From Rostratula benghalensis (taxonomy: Eukaryota; Chordata; Aves; Charadriiformes; Rostratulidae), in the NCBI GenBank assembly GCA_013399305.1, contig VXAI01000243.1, positions 989,873 through 1,053,872 of the forward strand: 64,000 nt of DNA, written 5' to 3'. The position numbers were made by a program, and so were the translations under genes. Positions 35,401 to 47,560 of this stretch are shown piece by piece. Position 1 is the first letter of the stretch. Each line of letters begins with the position of its first letter. Under the pieces are notes generated by a model that was given only the letters and a program-made list of their open reading frames with translations, made no database searches and was not told where the DNA came from.

Positions 35401-38400
35401 GGAGGGTCTCTGTGCTGCTTTTCCCAACCCATGCTACAGCTCGGGGGTATAAGTAGTAGCTCAGTGGAGTCCATTTAAGGGAAGTCCTGTGAAAGGAGCA
35501 ACTATTAGAAAAAACAATTTCTGCATAGGAAATAATTCTAACAGGAAAAAAACAAATCAAAAAATCCACAAAGTCTGTTAAAATGAGCACTTACAATAGG
35601 ACAATTAGATTAAAAGGAGTAAGAAGCATATTGTAAATATAATGTAAGTGAATGCAAAAGGATGTTGACCTGCCTGCATGCTGCATTTCTGCTCATTATT
35701 AATCCTTCTTTGGAGGTAAAAAAATAAAAACAAACCCAAAGCAAAAAAACTCTAAACCACACTATTTTTTGCAGTGAATTATGCATTTTAACAGATTCTG
35801 CTGTTAGACAGCACAGAACATGCCCAGCTTCAGCAGAGCAAGATATCCCCATAGTGTTTGTACAAAAATGCTCTTCCATCCATTTTCATTTACTCCCAGA
35901 ATGAATGTGCAGTAAAGGGAATTGCCTTGGACATGTGTCTGTTTGTGGCTGAAGAGCTGCACGTGCCATCACATCTGTGACTTTCTGCAATAAACAATTA
36001 TCTAGGGGAATCACATTTGTGACATACAGCTCTGCGGCTCCCTGTGTAAGAACATCAACAAATTCTCATTTGGGTTTAAGTCTCTTTTAATCCGAGATTT
36101 CTTTGTCATTGCGGGTTTACTAGAAAAAGCGAACAAACCAAAAAAGCCCCAAAGCAATCAAAAGAATGAATGTACACTGAAACTGGAGGTAGCTGTGAAG
36201 AGCATTCATAATCAACTGGGGTTTTGTTGTTTTGTTGGTTTTCTTTTTTGGGGTATATTTTTAAAGAGTAAAGCTTTTTGCATCTAGCAAAAGCTGTCTT
36301 GTGTTTTCATTTTATAAAGCAGAGGTGTTCTTCAGTGATCAGTCACCTTTAACAGCAGGTAAGTGATGACCTGACTATTAGAGATATGACAAAGGAAACG
36401 CAAACTTAGAACATGCTTCTTTCTTAAGTGGGAGAAACTGAATTCAAGTTGGAAACAAAAATCCACAGTCTCACTTGCTGTAGGTGAAAGAATCTATCCT
36501 AAATTATTGCAAGTAAAAATCCAATCCTTAGAAATCAATACGTGTTTTAATTCACATTCTTCCCTGGCAAAGCAACGGAGGGGGATAACATTAACTGACG
36601 TTAATGATGGGCCTATTAAGTTAGGTAAGTGAAATTGTTCTTCTAACTTGTAATGGTTTTGGTCTTCTGATTTGGGGTTTATTCTCTGAGAGAAATTGAA
36701 AGAATAATTTTGACAAAGTGAAAGCCAAGTGATGTACCTGCACCTACGTTTTACTGCATGTAAAAGGCTGCATGTTGTCTATGGTTTGGTTTCTGAGAGG
36801 GAGGAAGAGAGCATGCAAAGCCTGGGTATTTTGAAGGTTGCTCTGGACATCTTTTGGTAAGCTCTGTGTAGAGTTGTAGCTCATGGTCAGCAACTTCATT
36901 TCCTCCTGCTCTTTCAGAGCCTGAGGTTATAGTTTGAATATCCTAGTTCTGGCAACATCAAACAGTAAAACAAAATTCAAAGGTTTACATTACTTTCTGA
37001 ATTATCAACATCAATCCACTAGAACGTGAGAAGTGCATGAGTTTGAAGAATAAATGTCTATCCTTTCTTTAAGGTATTTGGATAAATCCTCTGTGGTTAC
37101 AAGGAGCCAGAGTAACTCTGCTATTGACAACTCCCTCAGCTTTGCACCATCACAGCTAAGAGCTGATCAAGCTGTCTTACTCTTACTTGCAGTTGATTAA
37201 CATATTCTTTTGACATTCTGTGTATGCAGCATGTGTTTTAAATTTTAATAAAACACAGACCTTATGCTGCTTGTTTGTCAGCATTCTCCTTAAGAATTTT
37301 CTATGCAGAAGAAAAATTGACTGAAATGTATTGCAAATCAAACAATGCCATTTCTAAGCCTCTGCTTGCAGAAGTTAATTATTGTTTATGCACTGGAGCC
37401 TCTGTAACAGCCTCAAAAGTTATCACAAGGAAAATGGGTGAGCTTCACCCTGGTATGAGGTGCTGTCAAAGCAATGTTGGTGGAAATGAGCTACAAACAT
37501 TCTTGTCTCTGAGGTTACTATTAGTACACTGAATCTATGCTTAAAAAGCCTGTGTTGGGCCTGATTTTGTTCTAATTTAAAGTAGTTTTGCCCTTGCTTT
37601 TTTTTAGCCATTCACCTTGGCAATGCAGCTAAATTACTGTAATGATCGGTTGTCGCTCTGTATCTGCTCGTGCCTGCTACTTCTTTGCTCTATATATCTT
37701 GAACTTGTTTGGTATCTTGAACTAAATTGTGAAAAAAAAATATGAATCTTGGAGGAAAGAAAAAAAAAAAAAAAAAAGAGTGAGTTGTTTCCTGTTAACT
37801 CAGTTTCCTAAACACAACCTCTGCAGGACAGAGGAGTGGGCAGGGAATAACAGCTGGGGAAGCACAGGAAAGGGGGCAGAATTCATGCTTTTGGCAGCTG
37901 GCTATTAAATTTCTCTAACTTTAGGCTTGACGTGCCCTTTTCAAGAATTACAGGCATTCATTGTAATTTCTTAGGGGCTTGTTAAAATTAGGCTTCAAAC
38001 TGTTTTGACACTTAATGCACACAAATCTGATTGTGACTGAATATTTACTTAATACATAAATACCCTTCCACTGTATACATATATGAAGGAGCACAAGAAC
38101 TGGCTGGCTGAAATGATACTGCAGTTGTAAAAGTCCTATCTGAAAATGTTTAGGGATGCAATGTGGAAGTGAAAGGCACTGTTCAATACAGAAAATCTAC
38201 AGGAAGAGGGAGGGCAGGAAGCTATCAGTGTGCTTTAAGTTAATGGGCGCACATGCTCTTAAACTGGTTATGCTGGTTTCAAATATTAATAGATTAATGA
38301 GATGGTTTTCAGTTGTCTTACTAATTCAGAGTTTGAAAGGTCTGTCTTGTAGTAGACTCTCTACAGATCTGGGCTCAGGCTTGGCTCGAACTCTGCCGAG

Positions 38401-38665
38401 CTACTGATAACCTGTCTGACCAGGGCATGGTCTCCACTTTAGGGAAAGGCATTCTCTCCAGCTCTACCTATGTTAGTTTACTCTGAGCCTGTGTTACACA
38501 TAGCTGCAGGATGCAGCCCAGCAGCACAGTGCCTGCCATGGGCTCTGTCACCTGGGTCCCTGCATTGCCTCTTCTCAAAAGGAGAGAGAACTGAACGAGA
38601 ATCCGGGCATCTGCAGTGCCTGGGGAGCTGAGCTTGCCTGTATTTCTGTGTGAGTGGAAGTATAA
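35401..38665. other. Unique non-coding sequence, no gene seen
   Basis: No supported gene; frames are 89 codons or shorter. An 18-base inverted pair (CATTAAC, 4-base spacer, GTTAATG) lies at 36589-36606, and an A-rich tract at about 37731-37778. Intergenic or intronic. Confidence 0.65.
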
Positions 38666-39758
38666 AATCATAGAATCATAGAATTGTCTAGGAAAGGACA
38701 TTTGAGATCATCTAATCCAACCATCAACCTAACTCTGATAAAAAACAACCCATCACTATACCATGTCACTGAACACTATCCCATCTTTTAAATATTTCCA
38801 GGGATGGTGCCTCAGCCACTTCCCTGGTCAGCCCATTTCAATGCTTAATAACCCTTTCCATGTAAAAAAATTTTCCTGATATCCAATTTGCATGTCCCCT
38901 GGTGCAAATTGAAGCCTCTTCCTGTGACTTGGGAAAAGAGATTGACCCCTACCTTTCTACAACCTCCTTTCAAGTAGTTGTAGAGAGTGATAGGGTCTCC
39001 CCTCAGCCTCCTCCAGGCTGAACAGCCCCAGCTCCGTCAGCCCCTCCTCATAGGGCTTACTCTCCAGACCCCTCACCAGCTTTGTTGCCCTTATCTGGAC
39101 CTGCTCTAGCACCTCGGTGTCTTTGTTGTAGTAAGGAACTCAAAACTGGACATAGTACTTGGGATGGGGCATCATCAGTGCTGAACAGAGGTGGAGGATC
39201 ACCTCCTGAGTTCTACTCGCCACGCTGTTCCTGATACAGGCAAGAATGCTGCTGGCCGCCTTGACCTCCTGGGCACACTGCTGGCTGTCGACCAACACCC
39301 CCAGATCCTTTTCTCCAGCCACTCTTCCCCAAGCCTGTAGCACTGCATGATGGTGCAGGACCTGGAATTTGGCCTTATTAAACCTCATCCCACTGGTATT
39401 GGCCCATCCATCCAGCTTGTACAGATTTCTCTGCACAACCTTCCTGCCCTCAAGCAAGTTGACACTCCCACCTAGTTTAGTGTCTTCTGCAAACTTGCTG
39501 AGGGTGCACTCGATCCCCTCATCCAGATCATTGATAAAGATGTTAAAAAGAACCGGCCCCAATACTGAGTCCTGGGGGACACCACTCGTGACCAGCCACC
39601 AACTGGATTTAACTCCATTCACCACCATGCTCTGGGCCTGGCCTTCCAGCCAGTTTTTTAACCCAGTGGAGAGTACTCCTATCCAAGCTATGGGCAGCCA
39701 GTTTCTCCAGTAGTTTACTGTGGGAGGCTGTATCAAAGGCCTTGCTAAGTCCAGGTAG
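38666..39758 (-). mobile_element. CR1 LINE, 5'-truncated copy of about 1.1 kb
   Basis: The + strand starts with AATCATAGAATCATAGAAT, the 3'-terminal 8-bp repeat of CR1. It runs through the conserved 3' untranslated segment (GGAAAGGACA, TCATCTAATCCAACCA, the GGGATGGTGCCTCAGCCACTT region) and then into the C-terminal half of the second open frame, ending abruptly near 39758. It lies on the minus strand and was truncated at its 5' end, which is usual for target-primed reverse transcription. It carries frameshifts and stops and cannot be active. No clear target-site duplication is seen, as is normal for CR1. Confidence 0.95.
39140..39758 (-). pseudogene. CR1 reverse transcriptase (ORF2) C-terminal fragment, dead
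   Basis: Read on the minus strand, this encodes part of the palm and thumb of a non-LTR reverse transcriptase. Within the 255-codon open frame that starts at 39907, the SGVPQ block is at residues 108-112, followed by [18 protein letters not shown] and the catalytic box at 139-142. That box reads FAED where the family has two consecutive aspartates, so a catalytic Asp is replaced (codon at 39485-39487). The block after SGVPQ has Asp where Gly is usual. Residues 1 to about 50 lie outside the element. Residues about 55-80 are out of register because of a base loss near 39740 and a compensating gain in the A/T run near 39655-39660. A stop after residue 255 ends the frame early, although similarity continues downstream towards the element's 3' untranslated region. 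Confidence 0.9.
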
Positions 39759-41817
39759 TTGTGCCATGCGCTAGCCAGCATGCACATCAAAATCCAAACA
39801 CCAAAAATGAGCAAACCTGCTTTTACTTGTGCTGAAAGAGAATATGACAGCACGTGGACAGCGCTTATTCTGTGGACAAAGACATGTTTGCCTTTCTGAT
39901 GTGTCAAGTGTCAGCCTAAGTACAAGGGAAGAAAATAAAAATGGGGATTTGAGTGCTTAAGGATGCCAATAAGTTCCTGGAGTGCAATGGGAAATTAGGT
40001 GGCCTCTGTGGTAGTTGATAAATGACTCTCCATGTGTATAGTCAATGGAGGCACATAGACAAAGTTCTAACTCTAGCCCTAAATTCACATGCATCTGTCC
40101 AGCTTAAGGCAAATTGTAACATGAAGGTAGTTTTCACTGACTGGTAGTGTTGCCAAGTTATCTACCATGTAGATGCTCTGAAATTGCTATCTTGGTGGTA
40201 GTAAGCAGATAGGAGTACGAAGTACATAACAGCAAAGGAAAGCAGACCACGCAGCCATGGCCCGGAGGAGGCATAAAAGCTTTTTTTCCTGGATCATATA
40301 GTCAGATCTCTGTTAGTTGATAATTGAAGCTGTATCACAGTGATTTTCTATAGTTATTTAATAGAAAACCCAGGACACCATAGAGTGTTCAGAACCCATT
40401 GAAAGCAACATTTGGAAAAATGAGTGTGGTACTGTACAGCCTTTGAAATTGCTTTTAATAAGTTATCTCTCACTAATCAAATAGTACCTGCAAGGGAATA
40501 AAATGAACTGAGCAGGATATGACAGGTACTTAGCTTAAGAAGAAAATCGGTATATCTGTGTTCTTGTTTTCTACTACAATAATAATCAGAATACCTTCCC
40601 AAGTGATTTTTCTGTACACTACATTCAAGTGGGAAATCTATAGTTTGCCGTTTAAAGACATTTGATGCTCTACTTCTTTCCCCAAGATAATATCAGGTGC
40701 AGTTGCGTCCTTATCTTTCACCTACTGGCTATTAAATTGTGGTTTATGTTTGTGGATTTTTGTTTTGTGGGGATGATATTTTACTTTCTGCACACTGAGA
40801 GACTTAAGGCTGTGTTGTGGCTCTGGACCAGGAATGCACAGGGATATGTGCAAAGGTGTCAATACCTTTCTCTGGGTGACAATACAGCATTCTACCAATA
40901 AACCTGGCACTTGTCTGCTCTCTCCCAGAGTTGGAGAATCTTCCAGAGATTTTCAGGGAGGTAGTGTGATGAGATAATGTGTAGCTGTACTGCTGAGCAG
41001 CCACAAGGCAGATTGTATCTTTCCCTAGTGATGACTTCTGCAGTGAAGGCATAGCGTGGCGTCTGGAATTCTTAAGGCTGCCTGAACGAGGAGCGTGTAG
41101 CTGTAATGCTGAGGCTGCCACACAGACTTCAGCTGCAGTCTGCTTTTGTAGGAATAACTAATCTGGCCAGTTAAATCAGTACCCAGTCTCCAGGTGCCTA
41201 CATCGCAAGATGGAGCAGACAGGCAGGTAACCATGTCCTCTGTAAGGTACGGAGACTCTGAATTTTACCTGCCCGGAGAGGTGCATAACTGCAGTCTTTA
41301 CTGAGTTTGCAGTCAGAATTGAAATCCAGTTTAGTGACCACATGGTCACTGTTTCTCTTCACCCGGAAGACCCTATATATCAAATATGAGTGGAGTGATT
41401 CTGAAAGCATGCCTCATATGACTAAGATGAAAAGCTTTTCAGCAGAAAAGCTACCTTAGCCCCCTATATAATATATATATATATGTCTAAACAAAACTGT
41501 ATAGATGACATATTGGCAAAACACTGCCAGAATAAATTTTTATGTGGGTATAAAAATATGCTCAGTGGGTGTAAATTTTATGTGTTTCAAAATCTAAACT
41601 TGACAAATTGATGGGTTTGCAGGGCATATCTATATTCCTTTTTTTTTTTTTAAGGTGATAAAAAATTCAAGAGGTGTAGGCTCAGATAAAAATAAATGTG
41701 ATCACATAATGTATTTGATTTAATTTATGAAGTACTACCTGTCCTCCTCCTTTAACAGGCTACTCAAGACATGTTAAAATGCTGTAGCGCTACAAGTATA
41801 TGAGCTTATTGCCTGAG

Positions 41818-41841
41818 AATGTTAATGATTTCGTTAACATT
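41818..41841. repeat. Perfect 8-bp inverted repeat with 8-base spacer
   Basis: AATGTTAA at 41818-41825 is the exact complement of TTAACATT at 41834-41841. A 12-bp perfect palindrome, TGTAGCGCTACA, lies just upstream at 41783-41794. Either could be a dimeric protein-binding site; chance is also possible. Confidence 0.6.
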
Positions 41842-42457
41842 AAGTGCTGTCCTTGGTTATAAGTGTAGATGGCACTTTTGTACTGCAATTTACCTGTGCT
41901 TGCTGTTATTCACTGCTCTTTTTTCCCTTCCCAGCTTTGATGCTGTCCGGTTACAGTTTCTTTACCTTGATGGTTCCTACTAGTAGCTGCTATTGTACAC
42001 CTGTGCTGGGATTGTAAAGAGAGCCTTTTTGCATCCTTTCCCTGATCTTTCCATCTCTTTTTGCATAGCACTTTTTTCTTTCAGTTATAGCCTTGATTCT
42101 GTAAGAAACACGTTGGAGTACCTATCTTCACTAAGGCACAGTGGTCTTTCTACACATTTTTGTAATGCTTGTCCGATTAGGCTAAAACATGCCTACCTGA
42201 CTCAGCTGTATATTGTGGACTGTCCTAGGACAGGTTCCACTGGGAGACAAAAGCTCTCAAAGAGAAATGATACAAGCTTTCTTGGCTTACTTAAGTTCAT
42301 AAACTTTCAACTTTCAGAAGTCAAAAGTATGTGAAATTTGCCTTCACCGTGCAGTCGCCCCCAAATCAGGTATATTAGTAGGTTTAACAAGTACTATATC
42401 AGCCTCTTGTCTTCCCTGACACGTCAGAGCTCCACTGCAGGAGGAGTGGAGCCAACA

Positions 42458-42476
42458 TTTTTTTTTTTTTTTTTTT
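42458..42476 (+). repeat. T19 homopolymer
   Basis: Nineteen consecutive T residues. No retroposon body is recognised on the minus strand beside it. Confidence 0.85.
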
Positions 42477-45400
42477 AATTGGTCACCAGATGAAGCAGTA
42501 GTACTGGGTTAAATATGAAGTCTCAGTAAGCAAATACCTTTGAATCCTGATAAGGTCTTGTGACCAAAGTCAGCATCTCTAATAGGGTCTATAAAGTGTC
42601 CTGGAAATTGATATCAAATGCTTGCTTCTGGCTGTAAACACCTCTTTTCTTATCTGGTACTGAAAAATCAGAAAAGGAGTCTGTGCTAATGGAAGAGTGT
42701 TCTTTACCAGAACTGCTGATGCAGTATTAAGGGGATACGCAATGTTTGAAGCATTTCGTTGTAACTAATAATGTCTCTTTTACACTCTTGTGCTCTGAAT
42801 TCATGCTGCTTCACTGCTCTAAGCCTTCCACATCAAAAATACTGGTGATCATGTTGCCTGTAATAATGTATCTGTTCCAGGAAATAATTATGGTTGTTCG
42901 GATGGTACCTGGCTGATGGCTGAGCAGACTTCAAACTGGTAGTTGCACACCTCCAGCCTAACAAAGCTTAACTTTGAGCTGAGAGGGACAGAAGAACATC
43001 AGGCTGTGCTTTGAACAGCAAAGGGAGTTTGGAAAACGCAGTTGTGTTTGCTGAGAGCCCCTGGAGTACACAGTCTGCATGGCTGCAGGACAGTCTCACT
43101 CTTGAAAGGACCAGCAGCGACAAATTGCAAACAGGGTGAACACATCGTTTATACCCTGCAGCTAGTACATATCACGAGACAGATGTTTGATGGAAAGTGT
43201 TTGCTGGAAAGAAGCTGAAATAAACAAACATTATTCATTCAGAAGGCAATGATGAGAATTACAAAGCTGGTGGAGGGAGTGAGGGTCAGTAAAAGTTAAT
43301 TTGGAAAACTTATCTTTGCCAAAGTGAAAGAATTAGAGTATCTAGAGAAAGAGTGGTTGTTGGAATAAGGAAATATTCTTGGCAGACACATGATCATATT
43401 CTGCGCACTTCTATTTATGAGCAAATACAGAATCTTGCTTTTGCCCTAATGTGATGTTGAATTATTGAATCTTCTTAGTTAATTTCCTTCTAAACAATCT
43501 ATCAAGTTTAAAAAAGTGATTGGATAGAGTTTAATTTTACGTAGAGTCTGTTTTGAGAAGTTTAGTTTTTTATGTCTAAACATATTTGTTCCATGATCCC
43601 CATCTTAAGCTATCAACATCAGCAGGAATCGTGTAACTGATTTAAGGGTATTAGATGAGGTCTGATATATTTCTCTTCAGGACATATCTGTAGACTTTGT
43701 TAATAAATTACTTTGCACTTGGGTAATCTTAACACTGCAAACTCAATATAGCTTTGAGAGAGGGAGGTGAATTCTGTTCTGCTTCGTGTACAAATGAAAC
43801 CATGAGTTAAGTACTAATTCTTTATTATTGATTACTCAATACTCCTTGGTAGTGATTTTTGTGAAATAGGGTAGAAATACCACTTCATTTTCAGTTCCTG
43901 GGTTGCATTTGTAGTTGGTAGTTAACGCAAAAGTAAAACAACCACAACGAAACAGACTTGTAAATTGAACACCTTTTTTGTAGAAGTAAAAGAAAAGATT
44001 CTTCCAATACTACCTCATGAAATGTGCCAGTATTTTAAGACAGGGTTTTATTAGTTTGGATAACCTAGATTTGATGCAAGCATGTGATCTAGTTATTGTA
44101 CTTGTTTCTGCAATAAAGCATCAAATGCTTAATTCTTTCATGTACATCAGCATGGTCTCTAAAGATATTCTTGCAGATTGGCACCTGTTATTTTCTGTGT
44201 GTGTAAAGAACAGGCTTACTGGAGTACTTGCTAGTTTTATGATATCGTTTGCAATCATGAACTACATATATTAACAGTTTCTTGCTGTTATTTTTACATT
44301 TGTCTCTGCATTCTGGACTGTGAACTGATCTGGAGAACACCTCAGGACGTGAAAATCTGAGCATAATAGCAAAGCTCATTACAGGAGAAGAAAGGCAATG
44401 GGTATCAGAGAAGATTCTACCTTTTTGTTTTATTTTGGGCTAGGTTTATTTTTTGGAGAGAGGGAGGGAGGAAGAAAAGGATATGATTAGGCTAAAATGT
44501 AGTTCAGTCAGTCACTAATGACAGGTTAGATCAATACATGCTAAATTTTGAATTTTAATGGAAATGGAAAAGAACCAGGAGAAACATTTCTATTTTGTCT
44601 GTCTGTAGAAGGAAAGAAGAGTTAGAACCTGTAAAATAAACCCTGCTTATAGACATCTGCTGAGAGACATATTGAAATTTTGACTGTTGGACTATTTAAT
44701 GGGAAACTTAATCTGAAGACACTAGGAAAGGTTAGAGCCCATTACAACACAGAGGTGTTCAAGAGCAGGGAAGGACACATATACAATATGAATGACATGA
44801 CCAATATGTTCCTTAGATACATGATATATTGTAGGCTGCTAAAAAAGGAGGAGGAGACAGATCTTGAGTGCAGAGGAAATGACTACTGCTTTCAAGACTT
44901 CACAATAAGTTATTTTTGGCATCATGCTGCAGAAAGTAAAATTTTCTGAAAGGTAAAACTTTGAGCTTGGCTGAGAAAACTGATGGAAGGAGATAGACAC
45001 ATTTAAAACTGGGACATGAAAATTATTAGTCAGAAGGGCAAGAATGTGTTTTCCCTCCTTTTGACCCTGTACCACAGAAGAAAGCTCCCAGTAATATGCA
45101 GAGGTGGCTTGTCTACTGTACCTCCAAGAGAACAGGATTTCAAAAAACTGATTGCTTGTGCTTAAAGTGCATTTTTCTTTGTGCATTGAGTTCAAAGCAA
45201 GCCTGAAGGTGCAAGCAAAACTCAAAGCCATTGTGGTTTCACCTTATTTTTATACAGAGTCCATTGGGGTTTGAGTGATTTAATCATGAAGCTGTAAATT
45301 TGGGTAGGTTCACACAGAACTTAGTAAAAGGTTATTTGAAAGAATTGCAAACTCCAAAAGATGTCAGAGAACTTTGGCTGCATTTGATACTAGCAAGTAA

Positions 45401-45760
45401 CAGAACAAGACGTCAGGGGAGTTTTCCAGGATTTTCAAAGTTGCTGGGAAAATTTTTCATAGCTCTGCTTCTATTAGGATTGTGGCCAACTGCATCATAA
45501 GTTCCTGCATGGGGTCAAAATACTTGTGCAGAGTTAGTAGGGCAATTTCATGAATCTCGTTATCTAATAGTGCCCTTGAATTCAAAGCGGAGAATAAAGA
45601 CAAGCCAAAACCGCTAAGCTTAGAGTTGTTCTTGTAATGGTGGTTGTAAACTGAAAAATTGGAGGAGAGAGTGAGGGGACTGGAGTGAGTATTTGCACAC
45701 AAAGTAGTTGAGTAAGAGTTGATTGAGAGTCAGTATCCTTGGTTTGTGGCTGAGTCTGCA

Positions 45761-45815
45761 GTGTCACTACCTTGATACATTTCCTTGACCTCTCTTTTTC
45801 TGTGACTGCCCATAT
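45761..45815 (-). mobile_element. Possible MIR-type SINE remnant
   Basis: On the + strand TGTCACTACCTTGATACAT, CTTGACCTCTC and TTTTTCTGTGAC occur in the same order and spacing as the complement of the MIR 3' region (the GTGACCTTGGGCAAG, CTTAACCTCTC and TGTGCCTCAG blocks). About 55 bases align by eye with many mismatches. Too short and diverged for certainty. Confidence 0.4.
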
Positions 45816-47329
45816 AGCGGCAGCTACTTGTTTCCCAGTTTATATTATGTTATATGTGAAATATTTTTAAAAGGCTGTGATGTGGTGCTCATTCTTAGCT
45901 CATATTCTGATTAAATGAAACTTTTTCTCATGCTCCATGGTAGCCGTGACAATGCCTGCATTTTCCCCTGGCACCGCACCCTTCCCCTGTCCCCCAAAAC
46001 GCTCTGGCCCTGTTAGATGATTACATCCTTCTTGGAGTTCAATGAAATTTCTTCTAACAAGCTGCCCTTCTCTTTCCACTCCTCTCTAGCTCTTTTCAGT
46101 CTTCAAGTCAGCAGTGTTGTGGTTTGTGCTGAGTTGGCCACTAAAATGAATGAGACATGCTCTCTAATGTCTCTTCCAAGTCAAACAAGAGGAAGAGGAA
46201 GAGAAAATTTAAGAGTTGAAAAGAAACTAAACTAATGAAATATTAATAATAAAAAGTAAAGATAATAATATTAATAACAAAATAATGAAATACCTGCAAA
46301 TCCAATATCAAGCTCCTGGGATGATGAACATGTCACCAGCAGGCACTTGCTCATTTATGGTTATGGAATATTTCAAAGCTGAAATAGATGTTTTCTTACT
46401 GATCATGGATGTACTGGGACAATGTAGGGAAATGCTTGGTTTGGTCAATGACTGCATTTTTTCTGTCCTCCAAAGGAAAATAAAGATAAATTAACTTTGA
46501 ATAGAGTTATTTTGTCTTAGCTTACTTTTTTTTCCCTCTAGAACGAGAATAACGGGGTCTATGTTAAAGTGGAAGTAATTTCTATAGTTTACTCAATATT
46601 AACAAAATATACTTACTTCTTACCTTAATAGCACTATTGTGGCTTTAAACAGTCTGTGTAAAACACTTTTAAAAAGGTATATTTTTTTGAAAAACAGGAT
46701 AAATGTTAAGGAAACAGGCACAGAGTCACCTATTGTGTCTGAAAATCTTGGTCAAGTCTGTGCTTGAATATAGACATGGAGCTGAGGTACAAGACATATG
46801 TTTCTTGGAGATAATTTTTGCTTTTAATGACAAAAATAGCTGTTCCAGAAATAGTCATACATTTGTGATCAAGCTTTTGTGCTTCATCTCTAGAAAATTA
46901 CCGCCTTCTGAAACAGATACAGAAACACCTTGAGTGTCTTACTAAGTTCTTTCAGCCTTTTATTAAAAAAAAGCTTTTGAAAGACTGAGACTGAGATTTT
47001 GCTCCCAGTATGCTGGTATCTATCTTGGATAACAATCCTGATGTCAATACAATTACATCATCTTGATACTGGTGTCAATGATGTCAAAATCTGGTTCAAT
47101 ATCCAAGACTTTCTACCTCAAAAGCCAAGTAGATTGTTTCCAAATCTCAGTTATAACTATGCTGAATTCTACTTTCTACAGAAAATCTTACATTACCTTT
47201 AAAAATCTATGGGCCCCTGTTATAGTAATGGCAAGAGCCTTTCCTTTACACTCATAATAAGTATTGATTATAATGTTAGATGAAGAGTCCTCTGGTAAAA
47301 TAACATTACTGTCTGATTTAATAGGATAA
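45816..47329. other. Unique non-coding sequence, no gene seen
   Basis: AT-rich, with a TAATAA-type simple stretch at about 46236-46290 and frames of 76 codons or fewer. No gene or interspersed repeat recognised. Confidence 0.65.
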
Positions 47330-47560
47330 TTGCTATCTTTATTCATAAATATTGTGTTTTATTACTTTCTGTTAGTGTGGCACATGTGGGATTCATAATT
47401 TATTTCAATTACACCGGCCATCAGAGAAGTTAGTGCTGCTAATTTTCTGTAAATGGACAGGCCCATCCACTATGGGACAAGAACTCTTTTCCTGTATTTA
47501 AAAAGCACCTGATATATCTGCTGATAAGGTAAATGAAAATTGATCTAAATGGTTTAGGAC
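47330..47560. other. Candidate conserved non-coding element
   Basis: A complex, repeat-free block with TTCATAA, TAATTTATT, CAATTAC and GCTAATTTTC cores and no open frame. Motif content resembles homeodomain-responsive enhancers. It is immediately followed, about 47580-47720, by a purine-rich segment, so its borders are sharp in composition. Inference only. Confidence 0.3.

Larger units (their letters stand above)
39759..45760. other. Unique non-coding sequence, no gene seen
   Basis: No supported coding frame; the longest are 105-130 codons without domain resemblance. Simple sequence includes a TA repeat at about 41465-41484, T-runs at about 41640-41652 and 42458-42476, and a purine-rich stretch at about 44453-44480. 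A direct repeat lies at 40979 and 41095, and a palindrome cluster at 41783-41841. Intergenic or intronic. Confidence 0.65.

Noticed and set aside
39759..39907. First 50 codons of the 255-codon minus-strand frame
   Set aside because: They lie outside the CR1 element in unique sequence and are open by chance, so they are not part of a fusion protein.
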